64,000 nt of DNA, from contig OZ035962.1 in assembly GCA_964034945.1 (NCBI GenBank), forward strand, positions 25,720,530-25,784,529, written 5' to 3'. Position 1 is the first letter of the stretch. Each line of letters starts with the position of its first letter. Shown piece after piece: positions 12,140 through 22,049 of the stretch. Below the pieces are notes generated by a model. It did no database searches. It saw only the letters and a list, made by a program, of their open reading frames with translations, and was not told the origin of the DNA. The position numbers were made by a program, and so were the translations under genes. The DNA comes from Chrysopilus asiliformis (Eukaryota; Arthropoda; Insecta; Diptera; Rhagionidae).

Positions 12140-13427
12140 AATAATAATGAATTTGCAGAAATAGACATCTAGGTTGCACCATAGCGACTTTAGGGTTTAT
12201 ATCAAAGCGACTGAATATTCAGAGGTGCATAATGTGGCCTATATGTTAAATGCACATAAGATACGAGCACGAGTAGATAATGTGCAATGCAACTACAATA
12301 TTATATTATGCTTATTTACATATATTACTGGTAGTAAACATAGTACAACAACATTAATGAAATTGCCATTGAAGCTATAATTGTTAATCTGAGCTGCATT
12401 GGGCTGGTGTGTCTGGTATGGTATAAGATTGGCTTCGGGATCTCCAAGTTTCCACGCCTCATGTGAAATGTGGGAAAGGGGAGCAATCTTCTTATGTCTA
12501 TAGCACATAAAATCGCTTTGAAATGCGACGCTATGAAAGCCTAGTCAGGGATTATCGGGAGGAAAGTGAAGAAATTCTAGGCGAAAAACATCCGCCACGT
12601 TGCCAATTCCAGCACCACCGAATTGGATCTAAAGAAGAGTCGTTGGTAGCATTGAAAAGTGTCGTCGAACTCATGTGTACTTTACACAAGAAGACTCTTT
12701 GCTTATCACATACGAGTACGTAGTGCTGAATTAAAGTAAAATATTTGCGAATGTTCATCGTCTGCTTTTCTGCACACACAAGAAAACTGAAATTAATCCA
12801 AGGTGAAATCCGTTCAGCGCAAACGAAACGACTTCATCCGAGGCATGTAGTCAGGTTTAGATGTAAAGATAGTCTATTTAAGTGTTAAATCGTCGTCTGT
12901 AGAGGGAATGCAATTTAACCTTGAAAAAGAAATTCAATTCAGAAGAAAATCTAATAATATGGGGAAGTAAAACTTGATGGAATTTATAGTAATATACGAA
13001 TAAAAATTTCTTTTTGTTGGTTAGTTACTTAATTTTAAAGTTTATTATTTGGTTTTTACTGTTGGTTAAATGTTCAAACAGATAAATCGATATTGAAAAA
13101 AATATTTTTACTCTTATTTTATGGATTTAAAGTCAAAAATCATAAAAAAAATTCAAGAAATACTACAGGGTTATCCTTAAAAATCGTCATGCTAATTTTT
13201 CACCTTTTCACCTTTTCGAATCCGCTCACCCTCTCGTCAAACCTTTGCGCAACTTTTTGTATTGGGTTTAATACCGATGTCACACTACCGCAGACGCCTG
13301 CCCCCTAAATGTGTGACGTATTTTGTAGAACGCCACTGAAAAATTTTTTTTTTTTTTGAAAAATTGAAGTTCTCAAGTTTTAAAATTATGCAGTCCATTC
13401 TTAAAAAATTAGTTGTGCTTTGGCTAC
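12140..13427. other. Intergenic, no supported gene
   Basis: Includes a 66-codon frame at 12523-12723 of ordinary composition but no motif, splice context or homology that I recognise. The remainder is AT-rich. Confidence 0.4.
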
Positions 13428-13900
13428 TTAGTGCCGTTTGCACCAACGAAACTTAGCAACTTATGCTCAACTTAAATTATCTAAGTCCCTAATTTTCTAC
13501 GTTTTAAGTTGGCTAAGTTTATTTTTTTAAAGAATAGTACACGCAAAAGGGCCCTAAGGGTGGTTAGACCAAGGAAACTTAGCAACTTATGTCGTATTAT
13601 TTAATTCAAGTCCCAGAATTTCTACGGTTTAGGTATGATAAGCCCAACTTAAACTTTTAAGGAAGATACGCGAAGACTTACTTTAAACCATTCATTCTGG
13701 CACTTAAATAATTTAAGTTTGGCTTAAGCTGCTAAGTTTGGTTGGTGCAAACGCCTTAAAGGCCCGTTTGCGCTACTATTTGTAAAAAATTAAGTGCGGT
13801 TAGCCAACTTAAACAGTAGGAATTTTTTGACTTAGATAATTTAAGTTGTACAAAATTTGCTAAGTATAGCAAAAGTTAAAATATTCAACAATTCAATTTT
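13428..13900. mobile_element. Nested cluster of GCCGTTTGC-type MITEs
   Basis: A complete-looking element spans 13428-13557, from TTAGTGCCGTTTGCACC to ACGCAAAAGGGCCCTAAG. Further ends appear at about 13745 (GGTGCAAACGCC) and 13757 (AAGGCCCGTTTGCGC). Internal text AACTTAGCAACTTATG recurs in each. A solitary copy lies at 14676-14815. The cluster looks like repeated insertion of one family into itself. Confidence 0.6.
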
Positions 13901-14031
13901 AACTTTGGCTCGTGACATAACAGAATTTTAAAACCCTCAAATTAAATAACAAAAGAGACAGATTTTAGAACAAAATGGAAAAAAATCGAAAAAATCTGTT
14001 CTATTCAAAAGTTATTCGAAGTTATAAAAAT

Positions 14032-14287
14032 CGTCGGCTAAAAGTGAAATTGTGCTAAGTCCATTATACCAAATTTGACAGAAGAGCAATAAAAACCCTT
14101 GTGAAATCATTTTAATTTTCATTTAAAGCAAACAGAGTCTCATTTAAAGAAAACTGAGCCCAATTTTTCTCATTTAAAGAAAAGTCAGTGTTATTGAAAG
14201 AGAATTAAAACGATTTAACAGGGTTTTCATTGCTCTTCTGGAAAATTATACCAAATGGACTTAGCACAATTTCACTTTTAGCCGACG
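14032..14287. mobile_element. Palindromic MITE with long inverted repeats
   Basis: Both ends begin CGTCGGCTAAAAGTGAAATT and remain complementary for about 34 bp. The segment ATTATACCAAAT then reads the same way on both arms, a direct repeat inside inverted repeats. Complementarity resumes with CAGAAGAGCAATxAAAACCC. The centre holds three CATTTAAAG repeats. No coding capacity. Confidence 0.8.
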
Positions 14288-14289
14288 AA

Positions 14290-14398
14290 ATTCATTTCAA
14301 ATCGAAATTGTTCAACTCGAGTTAAATAAAAAGCACCGTTCAAATCTCAATTGATTATCGAAATTGCACAAAGAAATCACTCTATTGTTGTATCCTGC
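14290..14398. other. Displaced remnant of the heat-shock gene upstream region
   Basis: The text TCATTTCAAATC and the block GCACAAAGAAATC, CTCTATT, TTGTATCC match 18959-19062, the DNA just upstream of heat-shock gene B. Here it is separated from gene A by about 1.5 kb of repeats, suggesting that A and B arose by tandem duplication and that transposons later split the copy in front of A. Confidence 0.6.
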
Positions 14399-14411
14399 AA
14401 AAAAAAATAAT

Positions 14412-14675
14412 GTGAACAGCACATGACTTTCTTATACAAAATATACGTTCCTGGGCAATTTAAAACCCGACGAGTAAAATATTAGTTCACATAAAAACAT
14501 GATTTTTTTACGAAAGTTGAAATATCTCGATAACGGTAAAAGCTATCGATTTACAGTAAAAGGAAAAAATGTAGAAAATTTCAATATCTTAAATTTTTCT
14601 TTTGGCTATTTTTTTCGAAAAGCCGTTAGTTTCCAAGCGATTTGCAGAAATCTATTTCATCTTATCTCATAGGTG
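14412..14675. repeat. Dispersed repeat family R2 (copy 1)
   Basis: Shares GTGAACAG, CATGACTTTCTTATACAAA, ACGTTCCTG and ATATCTCGATAACGGTAAAA with a copy at 26978-27340, and more loosely with one running off the right edge from about 63648. Non-coding; class unknown. Confidence 0.65.
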
Positions 14676-14815
14676 CTCTCTAAGTGCCGTTTGCACCACC
14701 AAAACTTAGCAACTTATGCACAACTTAAAAAATTTAAGTCGAAGAATTTCTACGGTTTAAGTAGGCTAACCACAACTTAATTTTTTAAGAATAATACGCG
14801 CAAACGGACCTAAGA
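14676..14815. mobile_element. GCCGTTTGC-type MITE (solitary copy)
   Basis: Runs from CTAAGTGCCGTTTGCACC to GCGCAAACGGACCTAAG, imperfect inverted termini, with the same AACTTAGCAACTTATG interior as the cluster at 13428-13900. Inserted next to the R2 repeat, between the displaced upstream remnant and heat-shock gene A. Confidence 0.65.
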
Positions 14816-15633
14816 AACTCTTTTACGAAATTCGAAACGGAAGGTCCTGTGAGAATAACGCGGGCTTTGCGGGATTTTCGGGGCCGCTGATCACGAATCT
14901 GGTGTTGAACTTTCAAAATTCGAAATGGGAGGTCCTGAAGGAATACATTTTTTTTTTGTTTTTGTTTTTAGAAAGTTTTATGTCATTTCTTTGTTTTTTG
15001 GTGCAAAAAAACGAATGCAAAAACTTTAACCCGGCAACGACGGATATGCAAAGTAGTATCTTAATAACGGTAAAAGACAAAGTTGTGTAAAATATTATTC
15101 TCTTCAATTAATCCCATACATTAAACCACCAAAAATCCATTATTTTTCGAAAGAATCCCAAAAAACTAAATTTTTTTACATAACGGTATATCTCGGTACA
15201 GGAATTTTACTGTCTTCAAGTTTTGTCATACATAAGACTACTGAAAATGCATAGTTTCGGAGTAAATCACGGAAAACGGAATTTGGATTTTTAATAAGCC
15301 AAAATGGTGGTTACTTCCGGTAAACGGATTTCCACCAAAAGTTGACAGGATCCTCCCATTTCAGGGCCAAATTGTAAAATTTCATGGCTCTAGCTCCAGT
15401 AGTTTTTGAGAAATCTTGTACACAATCTGACAGATAGAAAGACATTTTTGTAATAACTTTTTGTATGGGGTTTAATACCGATATTACATGCTCAAATCGA
15501 GTCAGGAGTGAAACGTTTTTTTACGCAAAATTAATGGCGTAATCGAATGGCGTGCTCTTTTTGATCGAAAATTGGTCGATCTAGATTTTAGATCGATTAG
15601 AAAATTTCGATATTTTTTTTATAAAAAATGGTA
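14816..15633. repeat. Old dispersed repeat remnants
   Basis: Contains a GGCAACGACGGATATGC motif near 15034 (terminus of the family at 3590 and 26420), AACGGTATATCTCGG phrases and a short GACAGATAGAAAGACA run. No coding capacity. Confidence 0.45.
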
Positions 15634-15760
15634 TTAACCCATTTCTTGCCACCATTTGTATTCCATAATAGCAACTTTGACTCCTATGTGGTAACAAAAA
15701 GGCTCAAAGTTGCTCAAAGTTACTGGTGCGAAAATGCACCATTGGCAAGAAATGGGTTAA
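15634..15760. mobile_element. 127-bp TTAA-flanked piggyBac-like MITE
   Basis: TTAA then CCCATTTCTTGCCA on the left and the perfect complement TGGCAAGAAATGGG then TTAA on the right. The interior contains a duplicated CAAAGTTGCTCAAAGTTACT. It sits about 275 bp upstream of heat-shock gene A. Confidence 0.85.
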
Positions 15761-15860
15761 GTAAAGTCGGCACATTTCGACTCTCGAGTAAAGTGTGCTC
15801 TGAATCCGTGGTTTAAATTCACCATAAGAAGTCGAAATTATTCATTACAATACTTTATTA

Positions 15861-15990
15861 TACTTCGTATAAGGAAGTAAAGAACTAGAACCGTTACCAT
15901 TTTATATTCTCTGAAGCTTGATTCGATTTAAAATTTCGTCCATTCGATCAGTTCATTCCGAAACACCAAACTGAGCAGTGCTCAAAAATT
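15861..15990 (+). promoter_or_regulatory. Promoter and leader of heat-shock gene A
   Basis: A TTTTATATTC element at about 15899-15909 and an arthropod initiator-like TCAGTT at 15948-15953 precede the gene. The leader block CCAAACTGAGCAGTGCTC at 15966-15983 is identical to 19151-19168 in front of gene B. I find only isolated GAA and TTC triplets here, not three or more at 5-bp steps, so a canonical heat-shock element is not visible. Confidence 0.45.
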
Positions 15991-16033
15991 TGTTTCAAGT
16001 CAAATTTCGGTTAAAGTTCATACCATCGATAAA

Positions 16034-16639
16034 ATGTCGTTTGTGGTAGATATGGCTTCTGACGCCATGGCTGGTTTTGGCGATTTGGTTGATCGTAATA
16101 GCTATCTTTTGGATCTTTTTCCACCTTACTCGGTGCCACATTACTGCATTACTTCGAAATTACAAAAGGCTCTTTGGAGACACCATTCGCGAGCACATGG
16201 GATTGAACTTGAGGCACCACTTTTGTCTACTGAGACGCTTCGCAAATCTTCACCGACTGGCAGAGATGGTTTCCAAGTATCTGTCGACGTGCGCCAATTC
16301 CAGCCCAATGAGATAACGGTAAAAACTGTAGAAAATCAAATTGTTGTCGAGGCGAAGCATGAGGAGCGCGAAGACCATCATGGAACGATTTCCCGTAATA
16401 TCACCAGGAAATTCCGACTTCCGCAAGGTTACGATCCCCAGCACGTGACCTCAAGCTTGTCTTCAGATGGTATTCTAACGGTAAAAGCTCCAAAGCCAAC
16501 GGAGTCATCGGCGAAGGAAAGGACCATCGAAATTCAACATACTGGCCCGGCACATTTGACCGTTAAGCCGAATTCTCAGGAAGCCGATCATCAGGAGAAC
16601 CCGAACGCCAATCATGAAAAGAACCATCAAAAGAAGTAA
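16034..16639 (+). CDS. Small heat-shock protein A (alpha-crystallin/Hsp20)
   Basis: A 201-residue intronless gene for an ATP-independent holdase chaperone. The variable N-terminus is residues 1-75. The alpha-crystallin domain is about 77-158, from GRDGFQVSVDV through KHEERED and the RKFRLP strand (Arg125 aligns with the dimer-interface Arg120 of human alpha-B) to SLSSDGILTVKAP. An IxI-type anchor (IEI, 165-167) precedes QHTGPAHL, and the tail is charged and His/Asn/Lys-rich. It looks nearer to l(2)efl/Hsp67B-type proteins than to the Hsp23-like genes downstream. From codon 92 to the 3'UTR it is almost identical to gene B, 3.2 kb away. Poly(A) signal AATAAA at 16786-16791. The start is the first ATG after the leader, and gene B has a matching MSF..DMA start. 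Confidence 0.95.
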   Translation: MSFVVDMASDAMAGFGDLVDRNSYLLDLFPPYSVPHYCITSKLQKALWRHHSRAHGIELEAPLLSTETLRKSSPTGRDGFQVSVDVRQFQPNEITVKTVENQIVVEAKHEEREDHHGTISRNITRKFRLPQGYDPQHVTSSLSSDGILTVKAPKPTESSAKERTIEIQHTGPAHLTVKPNSQEADHQENPNANHEKNHQKK

Positions 16640-16815
16640 AGTAAAATTTATAAATCGATGTTAATTCAAAAAAAAATCGTTAAAATTTATATCAATGTTA
16701 ATTTAAAAAAAGAAATTTGAAAAAATGTTAAAACTGAACTGTTAATAATCATTTTTGTGTGAATGTTTGTGTGTCATATAAAAAAAATAAAGTATTTTTG
16801 TTAAATGTAGAAATT

Positions 16816-18949
16816 TGGTTTTAATTTTTATTAAAAGAACAGTTTTTCTAGCGGCTTCAATATCAGTGACTGAAACAAAAGATATACTTGCAGTTTTTGA
16901 ATGGTTCTTTGGAGGTTTTCATAAAGATTAATTTTCTTTCTTACATTCAGAGAAAAAATAGCCAATGTGATTATTCACTAGCAGAAATCGAAACTATAAT
17001 TAAAATAATTAATTTCAACTACAAAATAGTAAAAATATTAGACAATTGCGCGTCTAATAGCTGTAAAAAATTGTCGTTTTAAAATCTTTTGTTGTAAAAT
17101 TGACAATTTTTTACCGTTTCATAGATGAAATTAACTATTATAATTGTATTTCCGATTTCCACTACTAAATAATCAAATAGACTATTTTTCTCAGAAAGTT
17201 GGTTCAGTTTTCTAAGGTTGAGGTTACTTAAAAACTGTATTTAAAACCGACTATGAATACGCCTCAAATACCAATTCAACTTTTTTTCGCAATTTTTCCA
17301 TAGGTAAAAAAATGTTTCAAAAACTTTTCCATAGGTAAAAAAATATTTCATAATTTCAAATCGTTTTCAAGATAGAATTTTTAATAAGCATAGGAAGGAA
17401 AAAGTTTTTTCGATGTGTTTTCATAGAAGAAAACATGATTGTGGATTAAAAGCAATCGCAATTTTGCCACTTTGTTTGATGTCTACACAGGGGCGTAACT
17501 AGGATCCGCGAAAATCTCATTGGCACGGGAAAATCTTATTTGCACGCAAAAATCTCATTAAAAAGTGTGTAGCAACAGCAAGGCTATTTAACCATTTCCC
17601 AACATTTTGTCGAATTTTTGTTTTTAATTTAATTTTGTGACTTTTTGAAATTAAAAAAAAAATCTCAAGAAAATTTCAACTCTTGAGAAAAGTTATTTAA
17701 AAAAAAAATTCTACAGTTTTAGGAAAAATAAAGAACACACATTCTTTAGGATTCTTTAATCTATCAAAACCCGTTTTCTGTGAGTCGATAGGCCAAAAAT
17801 TACGAGAGAAACGAACGGTTTTCCCAATGTTATATCCGTAAAAATTATATCCTTTTATCTCAGAAACGGCCTGAAGGATGCTCAGGAAAATCGTAATCTC
17901 ATAGTTTTCGGGGACGAGGAATCCATATCTGATGTCCTTTTTGAGGATAAGTCGATTTTTCAAGGACCTCGTCCTTTTACCGTCCAAACCGTAGAAAACA
18001 CTTCAAAAGGGACAACGGATATCGATTTTTCGTCCCCTAAAACCTCTACATTCCGAATTTCAGCCCGATCGGAAGACTTTAATTTTTCGTCTTGAAAAAA
18101 AATGCAGATTTTTTTCAATTCTGTAGCACGTCTTCGATTTGGCTGAAATTTGGCGTAAGGGGATTTTTCTGGCCCCAGATTAAGAGTCCGTTGTCCGTTT
18201 CTCGATTAATGGTTTAGGCGGTGCCAGGAGAGGAGGTGTATCACGAAAAATGGAATGTTCACAAAAAGGACACCGAATTAGGCCGCCCTTTTTATTTTAA
18301 ATCAAATTCCTAAAGGATTAGGCAGGGCATCAGCAGAAGGAGCAGGACAAGGGCCAAGGGGTGAGATGGGAGGCTAAAAACAGATTTTCCAATACGGTTC
18401 GCCGTCTTCGAAAAACTAAAAAAAAACATTAAGCGGTGGAGGGAAGAGATTAGAGGAGCATTTTAGGAGCACTTGCATCATTTTTTAGGTCTTCTAGAAT
18501 TAAACTCGTACGCTAAATTTCAACACGCTAGATTGATGTATTCATGAATGATGACCGTATTAGTAGGCAAGTAACTCAAAATCGAAAACGGGCGCTTAGG
18601 ACCCTAAAAAGCGATTTTCCTTGCACAAAAGCAAAAACAGGTCAACTTCAATTTTGAATAGTGTTTCCAATCGTGAAATCCCTTTTCTAAAAAACAATTC
18701 CACTATCAAAAATGTCCAGAAAACGAAAACTGTTTTTATTTTAAAACATTTAAATATAATAATGACAAAGTCCATGCAACGCCTCGATTTGAAACGTTTC
18801 AATGTACAGCATTTACTCGCCCATTTACGAAATTTTACTCGCCCAAAAACATTTTAGATCTGTGATTCCTGTAACAGTTTTGAAAAATTAATTTTGATCA
18901 TAAATAATATATCACAAAATTTGATTTTCAACAAAAATATTAAAACTTA
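16816..18949. other. Spacer between heat-shock genes A and B, with old repeats
   Basis: No gene seen. The stretch 17690-18420 is less AT-rich and repeat-like (phrases such as CCGAATTTCAGCCCGATCGG), giving a chance 96-codon minus-strand frame at 17697-17987. The rest is AT-rich. Confidence 0.5.
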
Positions 18950-19170
18950 TAAAAATTCATTTCAAATCAGAAATTTTAAAATTGAGTTTGACAAAGAAAA
19001 CCGCTCGAATCGCGATAGAATTTTAAGATTGCACAAAGAAATCGCTCTATTATTGTATCCTTCCATTTGTTTAGCACCGTTATATTTTATATTCTTTTAT
19101 GGTTGACTCGGTTTTAATTTTAGTTCACTCCATCAGTTCATTTCTAAACGCCAAACTGAGCAGTGCTCGT
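18950..19170 (+). promoter_or_regulatory. Upstream region, promoter and leader of heat-shock gene B
   Basis: TATA-like tracts at 19081-19100, an initiator-like TCAGTT at 19133-19138 and the conserved leader block CCAAACTGAGCAGTGCTC at 19151-19168. No run of GAA/TTC units at 5-bp spacing is visible, as in front of gene A. 18959-19062 matches the displaced remnant at 14290-14398. Confidence 0.45.
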
Positions 19171-19227
19171 AAAATTATCCTCAATAATAAAAAAAAAGTT
19201 TAAAAAGTTATTTCTATTCGAAAGAAA

Positions 19228-19824
19228 ATGTCGTTTTTTGAAGACATGGCAACTGAATTGTTGGATGGCGCTCTCGATTATGTTCACAGCTACAGCCGCG
19301 CTCTGGACACCATGGGGCGGTCATTGTTACCTTCCAGGAGTCGACTGAGGCTTGCAGCCCCCCTTTTAGATCCTCTTGTGGCTCCACTTGCGTGTCCTGT
19401 TTTTTCGGCGGTTCCAGGAGGGATTATTCCGATTGGCAAGGATGGCTTTCAGGTGTCTGTCAATGTACAGGAGTTCCAGCCAAATGAGATAACGGTAAAA
19501 ACTGTAGAAAATCAAATTGTTGTCGAGGCGAAGCATGAGGAGCGCGAAGACCATCATGGAACGATTTCCCGTAATATCACCAGGAAATTCCGACTTCCGC
19601 AAGGTTACGATCCCCAGCACGTGACCTCAAGTTTGTCTTCAGATGGTGTTCTAACGGTAAAAGCTCCAAAGCCAACGGAGTCATCGGCGAAGGAAAGGAC
19701 CATCGAAATTCAACATACCGGTCCGGCACATTTGACCGTTAAGCCGAATTCTCAGGAAGCCGATGAAAAGCAGCATCAGGAGAAGTCGAGCGCCAATCAT
19801 GAAAAGAGTCATCAAAAGAAGTAA
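19228..19824 (+). CDS. Small heat-shock protein B (alpha-crystallin/Hsp20)
   Basis: A 198-residue intronless paralogue of gene A in the same orientation. The N-terminal part (1-69) is hydrophobic and Pro-rich and aligns with A only at the first residues (MSFFEDMA). The alpha-crystallin domain covers about 70-149 (GKDGFQVSVNV to [13 protein letters not shown]) with Arg119 in the RKFRLP strand. An IEI anchor and QHTGPAHL follow, then a tail with a 3-residue insertion (EKQ) relative to A. From 19478 to 20002 the DNA is about 98 percent identical to A, through the 3'UTR. AATAAA at 19973-19978. Probable role: cytosolic holdase, with the divergent N-terminus setting substrate choice and oligomer form. 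Confidence 0.95.
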   Translation: MSFFEDMATELLDGALDYVHSYSRALDTMGRSLLPSRSRLRLAAPLLDPLVAPLACPVFSAVPGGIIPIGKDGFQVSVNVQEFQPNEITVKTVENQIVVEAKHEEREDHHGTISRNITRKFRLPQGYDPQHVTSSLSSDGVLTVKAPKPTESSAKERTIEIQHTGPAHLTVKPNSQEADEKQHQEKSSANHEKSHQKK

Positions 19825-20169
19825 AGTAAAATTTATAATTCGATGTTAATTTAAAAAAAAAATCGTTAAAATTTATATCAATGTTAATTTAAAAAAAGAA
19901 ATTTGAAAAAATGTTAAAACTGAACTGTTAATAATCATTTTTGTGTGAATGTTTGTGTGTCATATAAAAAAAAATAAAGTATTTTTGTTAAATGTAGAAA
20001 TTCTTTTTATTAAAATTTCAATTTTGCTAGTGCACAGGTTTTAGTGGGTTCAAAAAATGTTTGCAATTTTTAGTTCCAATTTTTTTACAGGCTTTTTTGT
20101 TGATCGGCTTTTTTGTTAACAGGCTTTTTTTGCTAACAGATTCTTTTTCGCATACATTCGGAGAGAGTC

Positions 20170-20344
20170 TAAAGCCCAATTCAGACTAACGATCGCAATT
20201 ACGATTACGATTACGATTCCGATTATGATTAGGCATCCTTGACCAATTAGATCAAAGTTTTCATGTCCCTATCGTTGAAAGCTTTGATATTATTGGCCAA
20301 GCAGCTTAAATCGTAATCGCAATCGTTAGTCTGAATAGGGCTTA
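20170..20344. mobile_element. GATTAC-type palindromic MITE (copy 1)
   Basis: Ends TAAAGCCCAATTCAGACTAACG and its near-complement TTAGTCTGAATAGGGCTTA. The left arm has three GATTAC units. The core reads GATCAAAGTTTTCATG, then CCCTATCGTTGAAAGCTTTG. The same element occurs at 27354-27503 and, reversed and expanded, at 46081-46374. Confidence 0.8.
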
Positions 20345-21137
20345 AGAGAACCACAGTGAAACTGAAGAAAATATCCAGAGCATAAAATTCCCTTTACAGT
20401 ATAACTGAAAAAGATATCTCGAGCAGAAAATTTCGGTTTTTATTTTTCTTAAAGTCTAATTTGTTTAAAATGTTTTTTTATCCGCAAAAACGGACACCTG
20501 CACGTAAGTGCCAGAGGAGACTGGGGTTTCCATGGAATACCACCTGGATTTTGAGAAAAGAACAAAAGAATTTTTTTATATTGCTTAAAAAATATTGGTT
20601 TTTTGTATTCTATGGATAAAGGTGAAATTACATTGAAAGGGTCCGATGTAATGTGACGACCGACGGTATAAAACTTTCATTACAGGTAAAAGTAAATAAA
20701 GCTGAAAAATTTTCGGGTTGTTAAAAAACATGTTATTGAGCAAGAAATCTCGTGAAAAATACCTTCGGTTTTTGGGGATTTTCCAACATTTAGTAGATAT
20801 TTAGGTCCTACAAAAGCTATAGAATTTCAAAATGCTTTCCACGTTCATATTTTAAATTTCGCTCCACAAATTCTTTCATCAAATTAATAAAACAACAAAA
20901 TAGTTTATTTGATATCGATTTATATTTCAATTGGAACTTTCATTTTATCTCTTATATAAAAAATTAAATGTAGCCTTGATTATATTATTAAGAAAAACAA
21001 AATAAATATAGGAATATGTATTATCACCACATATGGCTAGAAAAAATAAAATAAATTTAATTATAGTATACTCCTAGTTAGTGTAAGTATCGCAATATTT
21101 CTCTGAACATTTTTTTTAATTTGATTTAAATCGAATT
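20345..21137. other. Intergenic, no gene seen
   Basis: AT-rich DNA between the MITE and the 3' end of heat-shock gene C. The 3'UTR of gene C (minus strand) must occupy part of it. Confidence 0.5.
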
Positions 21138-21719
21138 TTATTCAGTCTTTTCAGGTTTCTGCTCTTCAGGCTTGTCCTCTCGCGGATTATCCTTGACCGT
21201 TAAGTGAGCCGGCCCTGTATGCTGAATTTCGATGATTCGTTCGTTTTGCTTGTCTGCATTGGGTGGCGGGGGTGCTCGTACAGTTAACACACCATCAGAC
21301 GAAAGGGTTGAGATCACCTGGCTGGGTTCGTAGCCCTTTGGAAGAGTGTAGCGTCGCAAAAATTGTCTGGAGATGAATCCGTGCTCGTCGGGACGTTCTT
21401 CGTGCTTTCCCTCCACCACGATGCAGTTATCGACCGTTTTTACTGAGATCTCACTGGGCTTGAATTGCTGCACATCCATGCAGACCTGGAGGCCATCCTT
21501 ACCGATAATCGATGTCTCCCCCTGATCCTGTTGTTGGACGCCATTCTGCTGCCGTTGGCTGATAATCCCATTGCAGCCATTGGCCAGGGAAAGATGCAGG
21601 GGTTGATGATATTGTTTCTGCGGACGGTGTGGGTAGAATCCCAGAAAGTCATCGTAAACTTTGTTCTGAATACCATCGAATCCGTCCATGAAGCTCAATA
21701 AAACTGGTAAAGTCGACAT
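21138..21719 (-). CDS. Small heat-shock protein C (Hsp23/27-like)
   Basis: A 193-residue intronless gene on the minus strand. The N-terminus MSTLPVLLSFMDGFD is the start shared by the Hsp23-like genes here. A Gln-rich stretch (55-66, QRQQNGVQQQDQ) leads to the alpha-crystallin domain at about 73-151. The usual Phe of KDGFQV is Leu (KDGLQV), and KHEERPDEHGFISRQFLRRYTLP carries the conserved Arg. An IEI anchor (163-165) and QHTGPAHL precede an acidic tail (EDKPEEQKPEKTE). TTTATT (AATAAA on the minus strand) overlaps the stop at 21137-21142; other signals may lie further on. Its promoter to the right has TATA and GAA/TTC units, so heat induction is likely. Confidence 0.95.
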   Translation of the reverse strand: MSTLPVLLSFMDGFDGIQNKVYDDFLGFYPHRPQKQYHQPLHLSLANGCNGIISQRQQNGVQQQDQGETSIIGKDGLQVCMDVQQFKPSEISVKTVDNCIVVEGKHEERPDEHGFISRQFLRRYTLPKGYEPSQVISTLSSDGVLTVRAPPPPNADKQNERIIEIQHTGPAHLTVKDNPREDKPEEQKPEKTE

Positions 21720-21871
21720 GTTTTTAATTCACTTTAATAAACTTTTTTTTTATATCTTCTCAGGTAGTTTCCCTTGGAACTTTAAATCAACACGATTTGA
21801 ATGATAAGTAATTGATAGTAAACTCTATTAACGTTCCTATCGGACTGATGGAAGAGAAACTTCCTCCTGGC

Positions 21872-21935
21872 CTTTTATACTACCGGCGATTTTTGCCGGC
21901 TTTTTCGAAAATTCTCTTCAGTTTTCCCGAGACGA
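21872..21935 (-). promoter_or_regulatory. TATA box and weak heat-shock element of gene C
   Basis: TATAAAAG on the minus strand is 21872-21879. Upstream of it 21907-21919 has GAA, TTC, TTC at 5-bp steps, a three-unit site with the last unit in the wrong orientation. A CCGGC/GCCGGC inverted pair (21883-21900) lies directly against the TATA box. A second, looser set of GAA/TTC triplets follows at about 21944-21960. Confidence 0.65.
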
Positions 21936-22049
21936 CGCGACGTGAATCATTCGAAATGAAAATCCCACATCCATGTCGAGTTTGCGTATGTGGAACCGTC
22001 AAGAAGATTCTCAGCGGCGTTCATTTGCCTCTTCCACATTAGTCAATTG

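Noticed and set aside
12523..12723. 66-codon frame of fairly ordinary amino-acid composition
   Set aside because: No splice context, no homology that I recognise and no conserved partner.
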